From Epiperipatus broadwayi (lineage: Eukaryota; Onychophora; Udeonychophora; Euonychophora; Peripatidae), in the NCBI GenBank assembly GCA_028023455.1, contig JAQFVV010000253.1, positions 1,374,469-1,438,468 on the forward strand: DNA of 64,000 nt, written 5' to 3'. Positions 1 to 11,004 of this stretch are shown piece after piece; positions within the stretch are counted from its first letter, which is position 1, and every line of letters starts with the position of its first letter. Under the pieces are notes generated by a model. The model searched no databases, was not told where the DNA came from, and saw only the letters and a list, made by a program, of their open reading frames with translations. Both the position numbers and the translations under genes were made by a program.

Positions 1-160
1 AAAAGATAGTACTACTTTTGGTTGATTAAAATGTATAATATATAAAAGGTAATAATTATATAATAAAGTTTATAAAGATATATGTGGGTACATAAATAGT
101 GATTATAAGATAGAATATATGTATATATATAAAATGTAAAATTATATGTTCATGTATATT

Positions 161-693
161 TGTATTCATATATTTGTATTGTGTTTGTTATAGTTCTGAA
201 GAAGATTGCTGGAATATCAAAACTGTCAGTGGGTTGTAAAAAGGCACTGTAATAATAAAGAACATAAATGATATTAATATTATATGTTAAGTCTTATAAA
301 TTATGGATGGAGTTAATTAAAAACTCAAAATTAGGAATATTTGTATTCATATATTTGTAATGGGTTTGTTATAATTCTGAAGAAGATTGCTGGGGCAACC
401 GAAACCATCAGTGAGTTGTAAAAAAGCATTGTAATAATAAAGAACATAATTGATATTAATATTAGTCTTATAAATTATGGATGGAGTTAATTAAAAACTT
501 AAAATTAGGGATGTTTGTATTCATATATTTGTTTTGTGTTTGTTATAGTTCTGACGAAGATTGCTGGGGCAATCGAAACTGTCAGTAGTTGTAAAAAAGC
601 ATTGCAATAAGTAATAAAGAACATAAATGATAGTAATATTACATGTTAAGTCTTATAAATTATGGATGGAGTTAATTAAAAACTTAAAATTAG
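161..693 (+). repeat. Family B tandem array, three ~175-bp monomers with hammerhead-like hairpin
   Basis: Three head-to-tail copies start at about 161, 342 and 516 (spacings 181 and 174 bp). Each carries a block reading CTGAAGA or CTGACGA, then a hairpin, then (in two of the three units) GAAAC. In unit three the hairpin is a perfect 6-bp stem, GATTGC/GCAATC, closing a TGGG loop, followed by GAAACTGTC. This order resembles the CUGANGA - stem II - GAAA - UH core of hammerhead ribozymes, but stem I pairing around it is poor and unit one has lost the G of GAAA. Related single copies lie near 4085-4210, 58400-58530, 59615-59710 and 63890-63985. The tandem arrangement and length are seen directly; ribozyme ancestry is inference. 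Confidence 0.7.
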
Positions 694-714
694 AGACCAC
701 AATAGATGCTATAA

Positions 715-3300
715 GTGAAAATTTGATGAAAAAGAAAAGAAATAGTGGAGAAATGTTTTAGAAAGAATTATTTAGATTATTCAATATTTAGCTTCACAAA
801 ATTTAGCATTTAGGGTAACAAATAATAATCTTTACCAAAATAATAATGGAAACTTCTAAAAATGGTAAAAGCAATAGCAAAATTTGATATTGTTATGGCT
901 GATCATCTTAAATGTGTTGAAAAAAAATCATTACATGTCCCATTATTTAGGAAATAAAATATAAAATGAGATAATTTCATTGCTAGCAACAAAAACTTGG
1001 AATAAAATATTAGAAATACTTAACTTTTCAAAACATTGCTCAAATATATTAGATTATACTCTAGATATTTCATATCAAGCACAGATATCAATCATTATAC
1101 AATTTGTATTTGTTAATAACGAAAGTAAAAAAGTAAAGATAGGTGAGCACTTATTGGCTTTTTTTCATGCAACAAATACTATTAGTGTTGGCTTAAAAAC
1201 ATTAATATTAAACTTTTTAGAAAAAGAATCAATATTATTCACAAGCAGTTTATGACAACTGTTCGAATATAGGAGAAAGAAATAATGGGCTCAAAAACAA
1301 TATTAGATACATATCCTAGGGCATTTTATATGCCTTGCACTGCCTATACTTTAAATTTAGTTGTAAATAATGCAGTTAAAACTGTTTCTGATTCAGTGGA
1401 ATTTCTTTGTTTAAAAATTTATGTGAATTGTTCTACTTACCATTGGCATGTTCTTAAAAATCATGTGCCTACATTAACTGTTAAGTCACTTTCTAATACC
1501 AGATGGGAGAGTAGAATATTGGCCATAAAACTCTTGATATAATTTAGGAGAAAATTACAATGCATTATATGAATTGTCTGAGCATACAAATAGAGGTGCA
1601 AATTCAAAATTTCAAGCTAAATCTTTGGCAATAAAAATAAAAGATGTTAAATTTATTTGCACAGTTGCTATGCAGTGTCACAAATAAATGTAGCTAGTAA
1701 AAGCAGAAAATTGATTCTAATATTGATAGTAGTCTAAAACTTTTATAAGATTTAAAAAAACATTGGAAAATAGTTGATCTGATACGGAATTTAAAAATGA
1801 TTTAAGTGAAGCAACAGAAATGGCAAAAGATATAGAAGCTGAAAATACATTTCCTCCATTGTTAGCAATTCAAAAACAGTACAGATGAAACCATTCAGGA
1901 TCCAGAAACAAAATTTAAAATAAATTCCTTTTTTATAATTTTGGACATAAGCATAAATTCATGAAATGATAGATTTGATTTATTGAAATTGCAAAATGAA
2001 AATTTTGCTTTCTTTGCGACATTCAAGTTTATCAAACGTTTCAAAAGAAATAAAAATGAAATATTGTTTCGATTTACGAAATATACTATGTGACCAGGTT
2101 AGACAAGAAATTGACATAATTGCTCTAGATTTATGCGATGAATTAATAAAGAATACATAAAATCACAAATCTCATCTTTTGATGTTTTACCATTTATATT
2201 TGAAAATAATTTAATAACATTATTTCTCAATTTGTCGATAGCTTTGCACATTTTCTTAACAGTTCCATTAGCAGTAGCTTTTGGAGAAAGATCATTCTCC
2301 AAATTAAAGTTAATAAAATATCACTTACAATCAAGCATGTCTTTCACAGAGGCAAAACTCTCCATACAGTAGCACCATTCAGTGCAAGCCAGAGTAATCA
2401 ATGGCTGCCGGAAGATTTGTGCATAAAATCCCTATCTAGTGCCTACTCATCCAATATCCCCAGACTTGTGGCTTTCATCAGAGAGCACTGCACCTAGATC
2501 TTAGGATCTAATGAAATTCTCCAGCAGCCATCTTTTACTTTTTTAGTTAATTACAAAACTTTGAATCCAAAATGAAAGCACAATAATGTTTTCAAGCTAA
2601 GCTCATTAGCTTGTATAGATCTGAACTCAGTTCAGTATCCATACTTTTTGGTGTCTTTTGTTCTTTAATAACCACAGTCACCATAATCCTATTGGGCAAA
2701 ATTGGTATTAAACTATCAAACATCACATGATCACGATTCTGTATCCTTACACAAGCTATTGTTCAGAAGCAAAACTTTCCATACAGTAGCTACTCAGTGG
2801 AAGCCAGAGTAATCAATGAATGCAGGAAGATTTGTGTATGGAATCCCCACCTAGCGCCTACTCATTCAATATCCCAAGACTAGTTTCTAGCTTGTGGAGG
2901 GTTGCATTAGATCCTAAGTTCTAGGTGCAGTGCTCTCAGATCCAAGGCTCTTCACCGATGAAAGCCACAAGATATAAACTAGTCTGGGGATATTGGATGA
3001 GTAGACATTAGCTAGGGATTTTATGCACTAATCTTACTGCAGCCATTAATTACTATGGCTTGCACTAAGTGGCACTACTGTATGGAGAGTTTGGCCTCTG
3101 TGAAAATCAGCTTATATAAGCATACAGAATGGTGATCATGTGATGTTTGATGGAGCAAGCATGTCTCAAGAAAGAATAAAGAATTTAGCTACAATAAGTA
3201 TAGAAAATTTAAATCTCTAATAATTTAGATTTAGATAATATAATTAATGATTTTTCTATTATAAAAGACAGAAGAATATAGAGAGTATTTGTTATCATTA
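715..3300 (+). pseudogene. Decayed hAT-superfamily transposase, interrupted by a family A insertion
   Basis: Conceptual translation in several frames gives consecutive blocks of a hAT transposase of the ZMYM1-like/DUF4371 type: a NLAF...NNGNF segment near 800-870, ILDYTLDISYQAQISIIIQF near 1040-1110, CTAYTLNLVVNNAV plus LSNTRWESRI near 1330-1530, and the C-terminal hAT dimerisation block GERSFSKLKLIKYHL near 2283-2330. The last block resumes at 3156 with MSQERIKNLATISIEN after an 813-bp insertion. Stops and frameshifts are frequent, so no protein is expected. As an autonomous element it would have encoded a cut-and-paste DNA transposase. I cannot place its terminal inverted repeats. Confidence 0.75.
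2343..3155. mobile_element. Family A insertion 1, more than unit length with internal inversion
   Basis: An 813-bp insertion splits the hAT transposase. It is bounded by an 11-bp direct duplication CAAGCATGTCT at 2332-2342 and 3156-3166, and removing the insertion plus one copy restores the hAT reading. From the left it contains one full monomer in minus orientation (2343 to about 2760), then the start of a second minus-oriented monomer (to about 2895), then an abrupt switch to a plus-oriented piece (about 2896-3155). The minus copies carry truncated ribozyme blocks; the plus copy (2936-2990) has a mutated core (CCGATGA, TAAAC). Duplicated target and inversion indicate a target-primed insertion. 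Confidence 0.75.
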
Positions 3301-3326
3301 TTTTTTATACATTATTATACAGATAT

Positions 3327-4058
3327 CACATAATCACCTTTATGCTTGCTTATAACTGTTATTAAAACAGGCAAAACTCTCCATACAGTATTGCCATTCA
3401 GTGCAAGCCAGAGTAATCAATGGATGCCAGAAGGCTTGTGTATAAATCCCCATCTAGTGCCTACTCATCCAATATCACCAGACTAGTTTCTAGCTTGTGG
3501 CCTTCGTCAATGAGGAGCCTTGGATCTGAGAGCACTGCACCTAGATCTTAGGATCTAATGCACCCTCCAGCCGCCACCTTTTATCTCTACTTAACTACTA
3601 AACTATGAGTCTTAAATTGAAAACATAATAATATTTTCAATCCAAGTTCATTAGCTTATATAGTTATATAGGTCTTAACTCAGTTCAGTACCTATACATT
3701 TTGGTGTCTTTGGTTCTTTAATAACCATAGCCATTACTGTCCTATTAGGCAGGATTGGTTTTAAGCCAATAAACATCACATGATCATCATTTCTTATATA
3801 TTTTTGTGTTTTCAATTTAAGATTCATAGTTTTGTAGTTAAGTAGAGATAAAAGGTGGCTGCTGGAGGGTGGCATTAGATCCTAAGATCTAGGTGCAGTG
3901 CTCTCAGATCCAAGGCTCCTCACTGATGAAGGCCACAAGCCAGAAACTAGTCTGGGGATATTGGATGAGTAGGCAATAGATGGGGATTTTATGCACAAGC
4001 CTTCTGGCATCCATTGATTACTCTGGCTTGTGGCAAATACTGTATGGAGAATTTTGTC
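3327..4058. mobile_element. Family A insertion 2, ~732-bp foldback with two ribozyme copies
   Basis: Flanked by a 14-bp direct repeat TATTATACAGATAT at 3313-3326 and 4059-4072. The left part, from about 3327 to 3798, is slightly more than one full monomer in minus orientation: the CACATGATCACC-type sequence appears at both 3327 and 3777, 450 bp apart. The right part (about 3800-4058) is a plus-oriented copy, so 3368-3640 and 3790-4056 form a ~270-bp inverted repeat. The plus arm contains the best ribozyme in the window (3903-3969). The minus arm holds a copy near 3480-3520 in which the first core C is changed to T. Confidence 0.75.
3903..3969 (+). ncRNA. Candidate type I hammerhead ribozyme (best copy, family A)
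   Basis: All core positions of a hammerhead are present in order: CTGATGA at 3923-3929, stem II at 3930-3942 (GGC/GCC closing CACAA), GAAA at 3943-3946, a minimal stem III (A-U and C-G pairs around loop TA, 3946-3951) and the cleavage triplet GTC at 3950-3952. Stem I is formed by TCCTCA (3917-3922) with TGGGGA (3953-3958), then an internal loop, then ATCCAA (3908-3913) with TTGGAT (3961-3966), then CTC with GAG. Predicted self-cleavage is after C3952. Caveat: the first stem II pair is A/A instead of the usual G-C. Known families with this layout are Penelope-like element, newt satellite and retrozyme ribozymes. Activity is not shown by sequence. Confidence 0.75.
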
Positions 4059-4084
4059 TATTATACAGATATGTTATATGTATT

Positions 4085-4210
4085 GCTATTTTATAATAAA
4101 TTTTTATATTATATTAATATCATCTATGTTCTTTATTACTTTTTACAATGCTTTTTTACAACCCACTATTGAGGGTTTCGATTGCTCCAGCAATCTTGTT
4201 CAGAACTTCT
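4085..4210 (-). repeat. Family B single copy, minus strand
   Basis: The reverse complement reads CTGAACA, then a GATTGC/GCAATC hairpin with loop TGGA, then GAAAC, followed by the AAAAAAGCATTGTAA and AATAAAGAACATAGATGATA sequence shared with the tandem array at 161-693. It abuts the right end of family A insertion 2. Confidence 0.6.
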
Positions 4211-5104
4211 ACTTATATTTCCAAATGTTAATTCCTATCAATTCAAATGCAGTTAATATTGAGAAATGGTTGGCATTGCAATAAGAAAGATAAAGTTATA
4301 ATACTTCATAAAGAAATTTTTATATTATATGTTATATGAAAATATCAATTTATTCTTATTATGATTGTTTTTTGGAAGAATGGCAATATAATTTTACAAA
4401 CTCACAGAATGATACTAAAGATAAGATTAAATTAAAAAAGATTATAGTATATATTTTTTCAAAGAAAAGAAAAGAACTAATAGTCATGAATGGAAAAAAG
4501 AAGCCAACTACAAATATTATTTTCAGATTGTTAATGGAAACATAACAGATGGAATTATGAAGTACTTTTAGTAAAAATAACAATATTAAAAGGAAATATA
4601 TCTACATTTTTAAAAAGCAATATTTTTAATAAATATTTTATCAGTGCTTATATATGTATGAGATTTAGGCAATTAATAAAACAAAACAGAGATCATACTA
4701 TGTAGCAAAGCATGGAAAGATGTAGGAAAAAGCAAGAGATCAAAAATGAAATACATGAGTGAGAGATCAAAAAAGTATCATTGTTAAATTAGCATTAAAT
4801 TATTTAAAATTAATTTTTTGCAATGAACATATTTGTATGTTTAATTTTGTTATGATAATGGTAATTATATGTATTATATATATATATATATCACAGTTCT
4901 GAAAAAAAATATTGGTTAGGGAAAACCGTGAGCTATTTTTGGAAATTTGTACATAAAAAAAATTGTATTTTGCATTATGAATTGCATAAATAAGTATGTT
5001 AATGTTATTTTTTTATCACTGTGAGAATAAGAAATTGAAATGGATTGTGACATGTTAGTAAAAGAGATGATAACAAATAAGTAATTGAAACTTTTAATAA
5101 ATTC

Positions 5105-5285
5105 CATGAGTCAGTAAAAGACCTAGAAAAAGACTAAATACAAGATGGATGGATAAGATTTGATGAAAGAAGCTATGGATTGGAAAAATTGGATTCTAAA
5201 AGACCTTCAAAAAGATTATATAAAAGATGAATGGATAAGATAAAAAAATTAAATAAGAGTGATGTTGAGAAGAGAAACTGTAGAT
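5105..5285 (+). mobile_element. LINE 3'-end fragment
   Basis: Frames of this stretch give a degraded C-terminal LINE motif, SKRPSKRLYKR then MDKIKKLNKSDVEK, matching the better preserved SKRPGKRPHVRWVNEIRK at 50655-50750. This is the basic tail that follows the reverse transcriptase in RTE-like LINEs. No intact reading frame remains. Confidence 0.5.
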
Positions 5286-5381
5286 TAATAAAACACACAC
5301 ACATCCAATATGCAGAATATCATTAATGTTTAATCATAATGACAGTGATGATATAAAATAAGTATAAATTGTACAATATAC

Positions 5382-5502
5382 CTCCAATAAGAAATATCTT
5401 GTTGTCTTTGGCTGCTTTTCCAAGAATATTTGTAGAATTACCCGGAATTTCTTCTGCATATTCAGAAAAATACTGGTGGCCATATGGGCAGTTAAAGCAC
5501 TC
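5382..5502 (-). CDS. nit2: nit2-like omega-amidase, internal exon
   Basis: Translation from 5502 down gives [20 protein letters not shown] followed by [20 protein letters not shown], 40 codons plus one base. This aligns with vertebrate NIT2 ECFNSPYG...YLIGG, and the E after LP in the preceding exon is the nitrilase catalytic-triad glutamate region. The acceptor AG lies at 5503-5504 and the donor reads GTATAT at 5376-5381; phase is 0 in, 1 out. Nit2 hydrolyses alpha-ketoglutaramate and alpha-ketosuccinamate in the cytosol. The next exon, which should begin around the loop before LYNTCAVF, was not found between 1 and 5381. Confidence 0.85.
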
Positions 5503-5581
5503 CTACCATAAAACAATAATAGCACTGTTATTAAAACTCTAAAAAGTACAAATAAAAATAGGAATTAAAAAAATTACTTAC

Positions 5582-5700
5582 AGGCAATGCGATTACATTT
5601 GCACCAGCCTTGGCAGCTTCACTTATATATTTGACAGCTCTGTTGAGATTATCTTGTTTATTTGCATTTACAGCTAACTGAATTAAAGCCAGACGGAACT
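5582..5700 (-). CDS. nit2: nit2-like omega-amidase, exon encoding the first beta strand
   Basis: Two bases of a split codon are followed by 39 codons: FRLALIQLAVNANKQDNLNR then AVKYISEAAKAGANVIALP. This matches the start of the CN-hydrolase domain of NIT2 (FRLALIQL...SLPE in human). The acceptor CTTATAG ends at 5701 and the donor is GTAAGT at 5576-5581. The intron to the next exon is only 79 bp, unlike the kilobase introns of chk1. No in-frame ATG lies within the exon, so the start codon must be in an upstream exon at higher coordinates, as in vertebrate NIT2, whose first exon encodes only a few residues. I could not identify that exon. Confidence 0.85.
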
Positions 5701-5702
5701 CT

Positions 5703-7480
5703 ATAAGTAAACCACGCAAAATTAATTAATAACAAAGTATACCTTAAATCAATTACGAATATCAAGTATAGATATGCTATGTCATTCTAATTAATCAAAT
5801 ATATAAACATAATTAGTTATATGACAAGCATGGATTAATATTGATTATAGATACAAAACAATAGCTGACATACATAAAATGTACCTCTATAAAACATTTT
5901 GATAATTTAACCATACTTTTAAATAAGCTCTTCACCAAATCAATGAAGTTATGAAATAATTAATGTGTGGAACAGTAATATTTTCTGATCAATTTTTATA
6001 TGTTCAACTATTGAAATTCCAGAAGCCAATCAAGAGGGGATATGGAAAGTTAGCCCATCAATAATTATGAATTTACAAAAAGCAGGAACTCTGGGATGTT
6101 GAGTCCTCCTTTCTGACTTGGTTTCTTTGATTGTTTTATATTCTCATTGCACATGCTAAAGTAAATACTCTTATTGTAATCAGATTCAAGAATTAATAGA
6201 AGTTATTAATTCTTTAATCTGACTATAAAAATATTTCTGTTAGAACTTATAACAAGAATATTAAAACAACAACAAAAACAAATCTGAAAGGAAGTAAAGA
6301 AAACATACATTTTTTTCCCCAGAACTTTTACTCTTCATAAATACTGATAGTAGTCTAGGGTATGCTATAGGTTCCTTAGATCTTATTTTTTCAAGTCTTC
6401 AGGCTATTCATACTAACAAAGCTAATATCATAATATTTCTCCTACAGAACAATTGTTCAAAATACATTCACTGATTATTGAACCCAAAATGCATTCAGAT
6501 TTAAAACACAAGTCACTTAAACTCTCTTCATGATTCCATGATTCAGAATCAGTGATGAGAAAGTGCAAATTTCTACACTACAACAACGTTCCATAATAAA
6601 GTATTCCAAAATATAATGATATAAAAACTAATTGCATAATAAATCAATGTCCTTGTTTGTTAATTAATACCTCATGGCATATGACAACTACATCTCCTTT
6701 TAAAGTAGTAAAGTAATCAATGAGTGAGATAATCCTTTAACATATCAGTTTCATGATAAAATATTCAAATATATTAAGATAAGGTAATCCTTTACTATCA
6801 GACAGTTCCCTGCTATTAATACATATATATATATACAGTATATATATATATGTATATATTGCTAATGTTCACTGTGGTCATGCTTTGACAAAGATACACT
6901 GTATCGAAAGCCTGGCTCAGCATAATAACAAATATTGTTTTGTATCAAAAATTTATGACCATAATAGTTGATAATTGTCTACATACTCTTATAGAATATA
7001 TTTTACTCCATAAATATTCAATACAAGGACATGATAATTTAATTATTTTGATCTCCCAAATTAATTTCAAGCCCTAGCAAATAATTAGAGGATAAAAATA
7101 CCAGGCATTTATGCCACTTGGTATGATAACTTTCTATCATATTATCTTCACCCATTTATTTATTTAAATGCAAAAGAGTGAAATTAATGTACACACATAC
7201 ACTCACATGTAAAATCTGTATTTCAATTTAAGCTTAAATCTTATTATTTTAGGATGCATTCTTTTAAACTTCGAAACTTTATTTAAATGGCACTTAAATC
7301 AATATAGACCTATTTCAAAGTAAAATGCTTTAAATGATATGTTACATATATTTTTATCAATGCGAAAATAAGAACTTATTATCAGTTGACTATTTATTTA
7401 TACATTTTTTAAAGAAATCTAACAAAATATTTCTAATTTAAATATTTTAAAATTAATACAAATAGCTTTTAAATAATATC
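5703..7480. other. Intergenic or nit2 intron 1, no recognisable gene
   Basis: AT-rich single-copy-looking DNA with a TA microsatellite at about 6823-6860. A short hairpin, GATACACTGTATC followed by GAAAGC at about 6893-6913, resembles one near 26365-26395. No coding exon or transposon domain was recognised. Confidence 0.5.
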
Positions 7481-7489
7481 TTTATACTT

Positions 7490-7640
7490 TCCACGATCAT
7501 CCAATGTAAGATGAAAATATCTCCAAGTTTAATACCGTTCCTCCAAGCCATAACCTCTCTTCTCCACATCATAACAACAAACTTTCTTATTTCATTCATC
7601 CATCTCAGACGTGATCTCTCACAATCTCCTTATTGAATTG
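7490..7640 (-). mobile_element. RTE-like LINE 3' end
   Basis: The minus strand reads RWMNEIRKFVVMMWRREVMA followed by WRNGIKLGDIFILHWMIVE, the tail that follows the reverse transcriptase in the LINE family also seen at 15800-16760 and 45905-47045. The adjoining minus-strand ORF at 7862-8089 (EVAALAFLRQHNMLNEVDYD) is unrecognised and may belong to the same insertion. Confidence 0.55.
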
Positions 7641-8558
7641 CCATATAGGACTTGAGAGTTGACTGTGGAATGGCAGAATCATCTGGCCCTGAAGTCGATG
7701 TAGACTAGACATTCACCAGAGTGAATGACAGCCAAGCTGCCATTCTCTCTTGATGATAGAAATCAGTCAATCTATCTTGGTGTGGCACACAGAAGTAGCA
7801 GCAATCAGATATTTTCAATTGAAGCACCTAGAATCTATTCTAATAGAGGCCTGTGGTTTTTCTAGTTAGTCATACAACCTCCCCCCCCCACCAGGGTTCT
7901 TTTCTGCAACATAGATAACCTGCATGTACCATGAGGCCTATCATAGTCTACTTCATTCAACATATTATGCTGTCGCAAAAATGCCAGTGCAGCAACCTCA
8001 CTAGCAATTACTTGCCCATAAAATTCTTTCAGGAGCATGTTTTTTTTAAAAAAGACTATACAGGTACATGCCAAAATAAAGAACTTCAAGTATCTGTAAA
8101 ATGGTAAGCATCACTCCACAAATACAAGCGATGAACAACAACAAAATAATAAATTCTCACTATTTAGATATTTATTTTTCCATATTATTTTATAAAAATC
8201 AAACAATGTTCAATAATTTGTGTTAACACAAAAATATGCATTGTTCTTATTTTATTATGTTGTTTAGTGAAACATTTATCGGTAAGTATTATAGTAGGGT
8301 TTTAGTGGCTCCAGCCAAATATATAATAAAGCATAGAGTGCATACTATAATAGTATCAAGTCTGTGTTAGTTTCAACATTATTTAAATGATTCCTTGGGA
8401 AACTGACTTTTGCGTTATAATAAACTTTCTATTTCTAAACATGATCACCCGTGCCATTATTTATGAAATATAAGTTTATTGTTTTTTTTAACTGATTTTA
8501 TATAAAGAAAAGCAATTAAATATTTTTTATTTTTTTATTAATTTTGGATGTAATGTAT

Positions 8559-8590
8559 ACGGAAGTAAATCAACTTTCGCACATGCGCTG
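8559..8590. promoter_or_regulatory. Possible housekeeping-promoter motifs (ETS and NRF1-like)
   Basis: ACGGAAGT (8559-8566) fits an ETS/GABP site and GCACATGCGC (8579-8588) is the reverse complement of an NRF1-like GCGCATGTGC. Such pairs are common at TATA-less metazoan promoters. Position and orientation would suit the missing first exon of nit2. Motif matches only. Confidence 0.25.
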
Positions 8591-9910
8591 TTTTAATAAA
8601 AATTAACGTGCATTCACCCGTAAATAAAGATTCAGAAGAACAAGTTAATTCACTTGTCCTACTGTGCTATATAAAAATAAAAATATTTATCAATGTAATT
8701 TTATATGTGCATCATGAACTACTGCAATTAACTAAAAATTATTAAGTTTATAAGTACCATTTGACACTATTAGCATTGACATTATATATAAACATTTTAA
8801 TATTTAGATAATTTTTTGCTAAAATTGTTTTCCAATTCTAAAAAAATGTAGTCATCGGGAATACATATATATGCAAAATTTTAACCAGATTAGAAATTGG
8901 GTAGTGAGTAAAAATTCAGTTGGAAGATTTGATCTAGACAGACGGATGAAATAAAGCAGAGAAAGTTAAATAAAAGCATATAATAAAAAGTATTTATCAA
9001 TTATTGAAAAAAAAAAATAAAGCAAACTTATTTTAAAAAAGATTCCATCAATTTAAATAATTTATTTAATCTCCTTTTAACAATAAATTTAAAAGTTTCA
9101 AGTTGAGATTCTTTAATTTGCTGGATATTGATAATTTCTAAGTATTTTTGCATTGAGAAAAAAATTGAAGAATTAAGTACAAAATTAAAAATATATATAT
9201 TTGTAAAATTATTATTAAGATAAATCAGAAAAATAAAGCATTATAATTATCTTGTTACAATAAGGGAATTCATCATTGAGCATATTTATTTCAATGAAAA
9301 AGCAAATATACTTAAGTTGTTTTCTTCAATAAATTTTATTAAATCTACATAAAGAAATTGACTTAACAGAAAAATGACTGCTGCATGTTAAATATTGAAC
9401 ATCATTAATTAAAAATTTTAGAAAAGTTACCAGATAAACCAAAAATTTCCCATTAAGCAAATAAAATTTGTAAATATTTTTTATTATTTCTTAAAATATT
9501 TTGCCAGTGATTTGGAATTAATAATTCAATTTTGACTATCTTCGAAAAAAATTTGTCACTGCAGTTATAATTCAACAATAGTGACAAGCAGTTATCATGC
9601 ACAAATTATTTAAATAGAAAAAGAAAAAAGTTAACTTCCTCTGCAAACTTCATAAATCAGCTTTGTGAAAACATGATGCAGATATAATTTATTATAAACA
9701 ACATAATTATTGCATATTAAATTATGTATTTATATATTTTCTAACAACTAGCATATTTCCCATCTAAGGCTGTCAGCATTCATTGAAAAAGGAGAAAGCT
9801 TATTTTATGCTATATAATATTATAAATAATACAATATAATTTTTTAATTTTCAGTATGTTAAATGTCAAAATTCTATCATAATTTTTATTTTATTTGCTA
9901 AAATAATTGA

Positions 9911-10025
9911 ATGGCTTTAGCTAATGCACAGGAATTCATAAGAAGTTAAAGCATCGGAAGTATCGCAATGAATCCATCCAAAGATCTTAGACTTCACTGT
10001 CTGGCATTTTATCAGTGCATTTAAT
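9911..10025 (+). repeat. Family D dispersed repeat, copy 1
   Basis: The block AATGGCTTTAGCTAATGCA, CAGGAATTCATAAGAAGTT, GCATCGGAAGTATCG and a following ATCAGTGCATTT stretch is repeated in diverged form at 59750-59870 (ATGGCTTCATTGCTCAGAAA, AATTCATAAGGAGTTCGAG, GCGCCGGAAGGGTC). It is probably a SINE-like family; no clear tRNA promoter boxes were seen. Confidence 0.5.
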
Positions 10026-11004
10026 TACACAAAGCAAACAAAAAGAGCATTCCTTAACTTTCTTGCCATCCAAAAAGTTTTGCCTATTGGTTACTTAAAA
10101 AATACACAAATATCAATTGTATTTGCTTATCAGGCTCATTACAAAATATTTAGCAAATTCAAAAAGAATACCATTCCCATGGAATTAAAATATTGTTGCC
10201 AATTGAGCATAAAGAGAGGAGACATTTAAATTTATCTTTTGTAAAATTTATTTCAAAATCTCTTTCTTAATTCAATCAAAAAGCTAAATGAATAACATTT
10301 AACATCCAATAATTATATCAGTCAAATACTCACATACAAATTAAATATTGTTTATACTGGATAATCGGCAATTTTCTAGAATAGTATTAACAACAGAAAT
10401 ATATTGTCCTTGTGTTCAAACATGAAAAATTCTTAATGTTCATCAGAAATGACAAATGTATGTATAGAATATTTAATTAAGCTTCTTAATTAATATTTCT
10501 GAGGAAAGAAGTTTATGTTACATACTAAACTGTATAAATAGTAAATAATATTCATTATGAAAAAATTAAATAAATTAGCAAGTTAAATATTTAGACTATA
10601 ATTAAACCAATTACAAACCTAAGTATGGAAATAACAATAAAAGCAATTGAATCAATTGATAAAGAGTACTTAAATAAGTAAAAGTAATTAAAAATAGAAA
10701 ACAGACTGTCTGACCAGTTAAATCCTGGAAGCCAGAAGTTAATTAAAAGTAGAAACAAAAATGAGATCTGTGGAGCATAAATATTACATAATGAAAAGAT
10801 ATAATCATTCTTAAGATGGATCAATTGCTGATATTACATGCCAAAAAAAAAAAGTACAAAGAAGAGAATTTGTGATAGTCTACTTCACAAAGATTTTTCA
10901 TATCTGTAGGATAAGAAGGCCTAGGGTTTAAACAGGACACTACAATCTAACTATGACTTGAATAGATGATAGCTGTAAATTTCAAACAAATTATTGCCAA
11001 TATA

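Noticed and set aside
3675-3875. 66-codon minus-strand ORF in the foldback
   Set aside because: Chance ORF in family A repeat sequence; no domain and not kept in other copies.
8430-8457. Minus-strand ATGGCACGG followed by GTGATC, considered as nit2 exon 1
   Set aside because: The phase would be 0, but the next nit2 exon needs one base carried over, and GTGATC is a poor donor.
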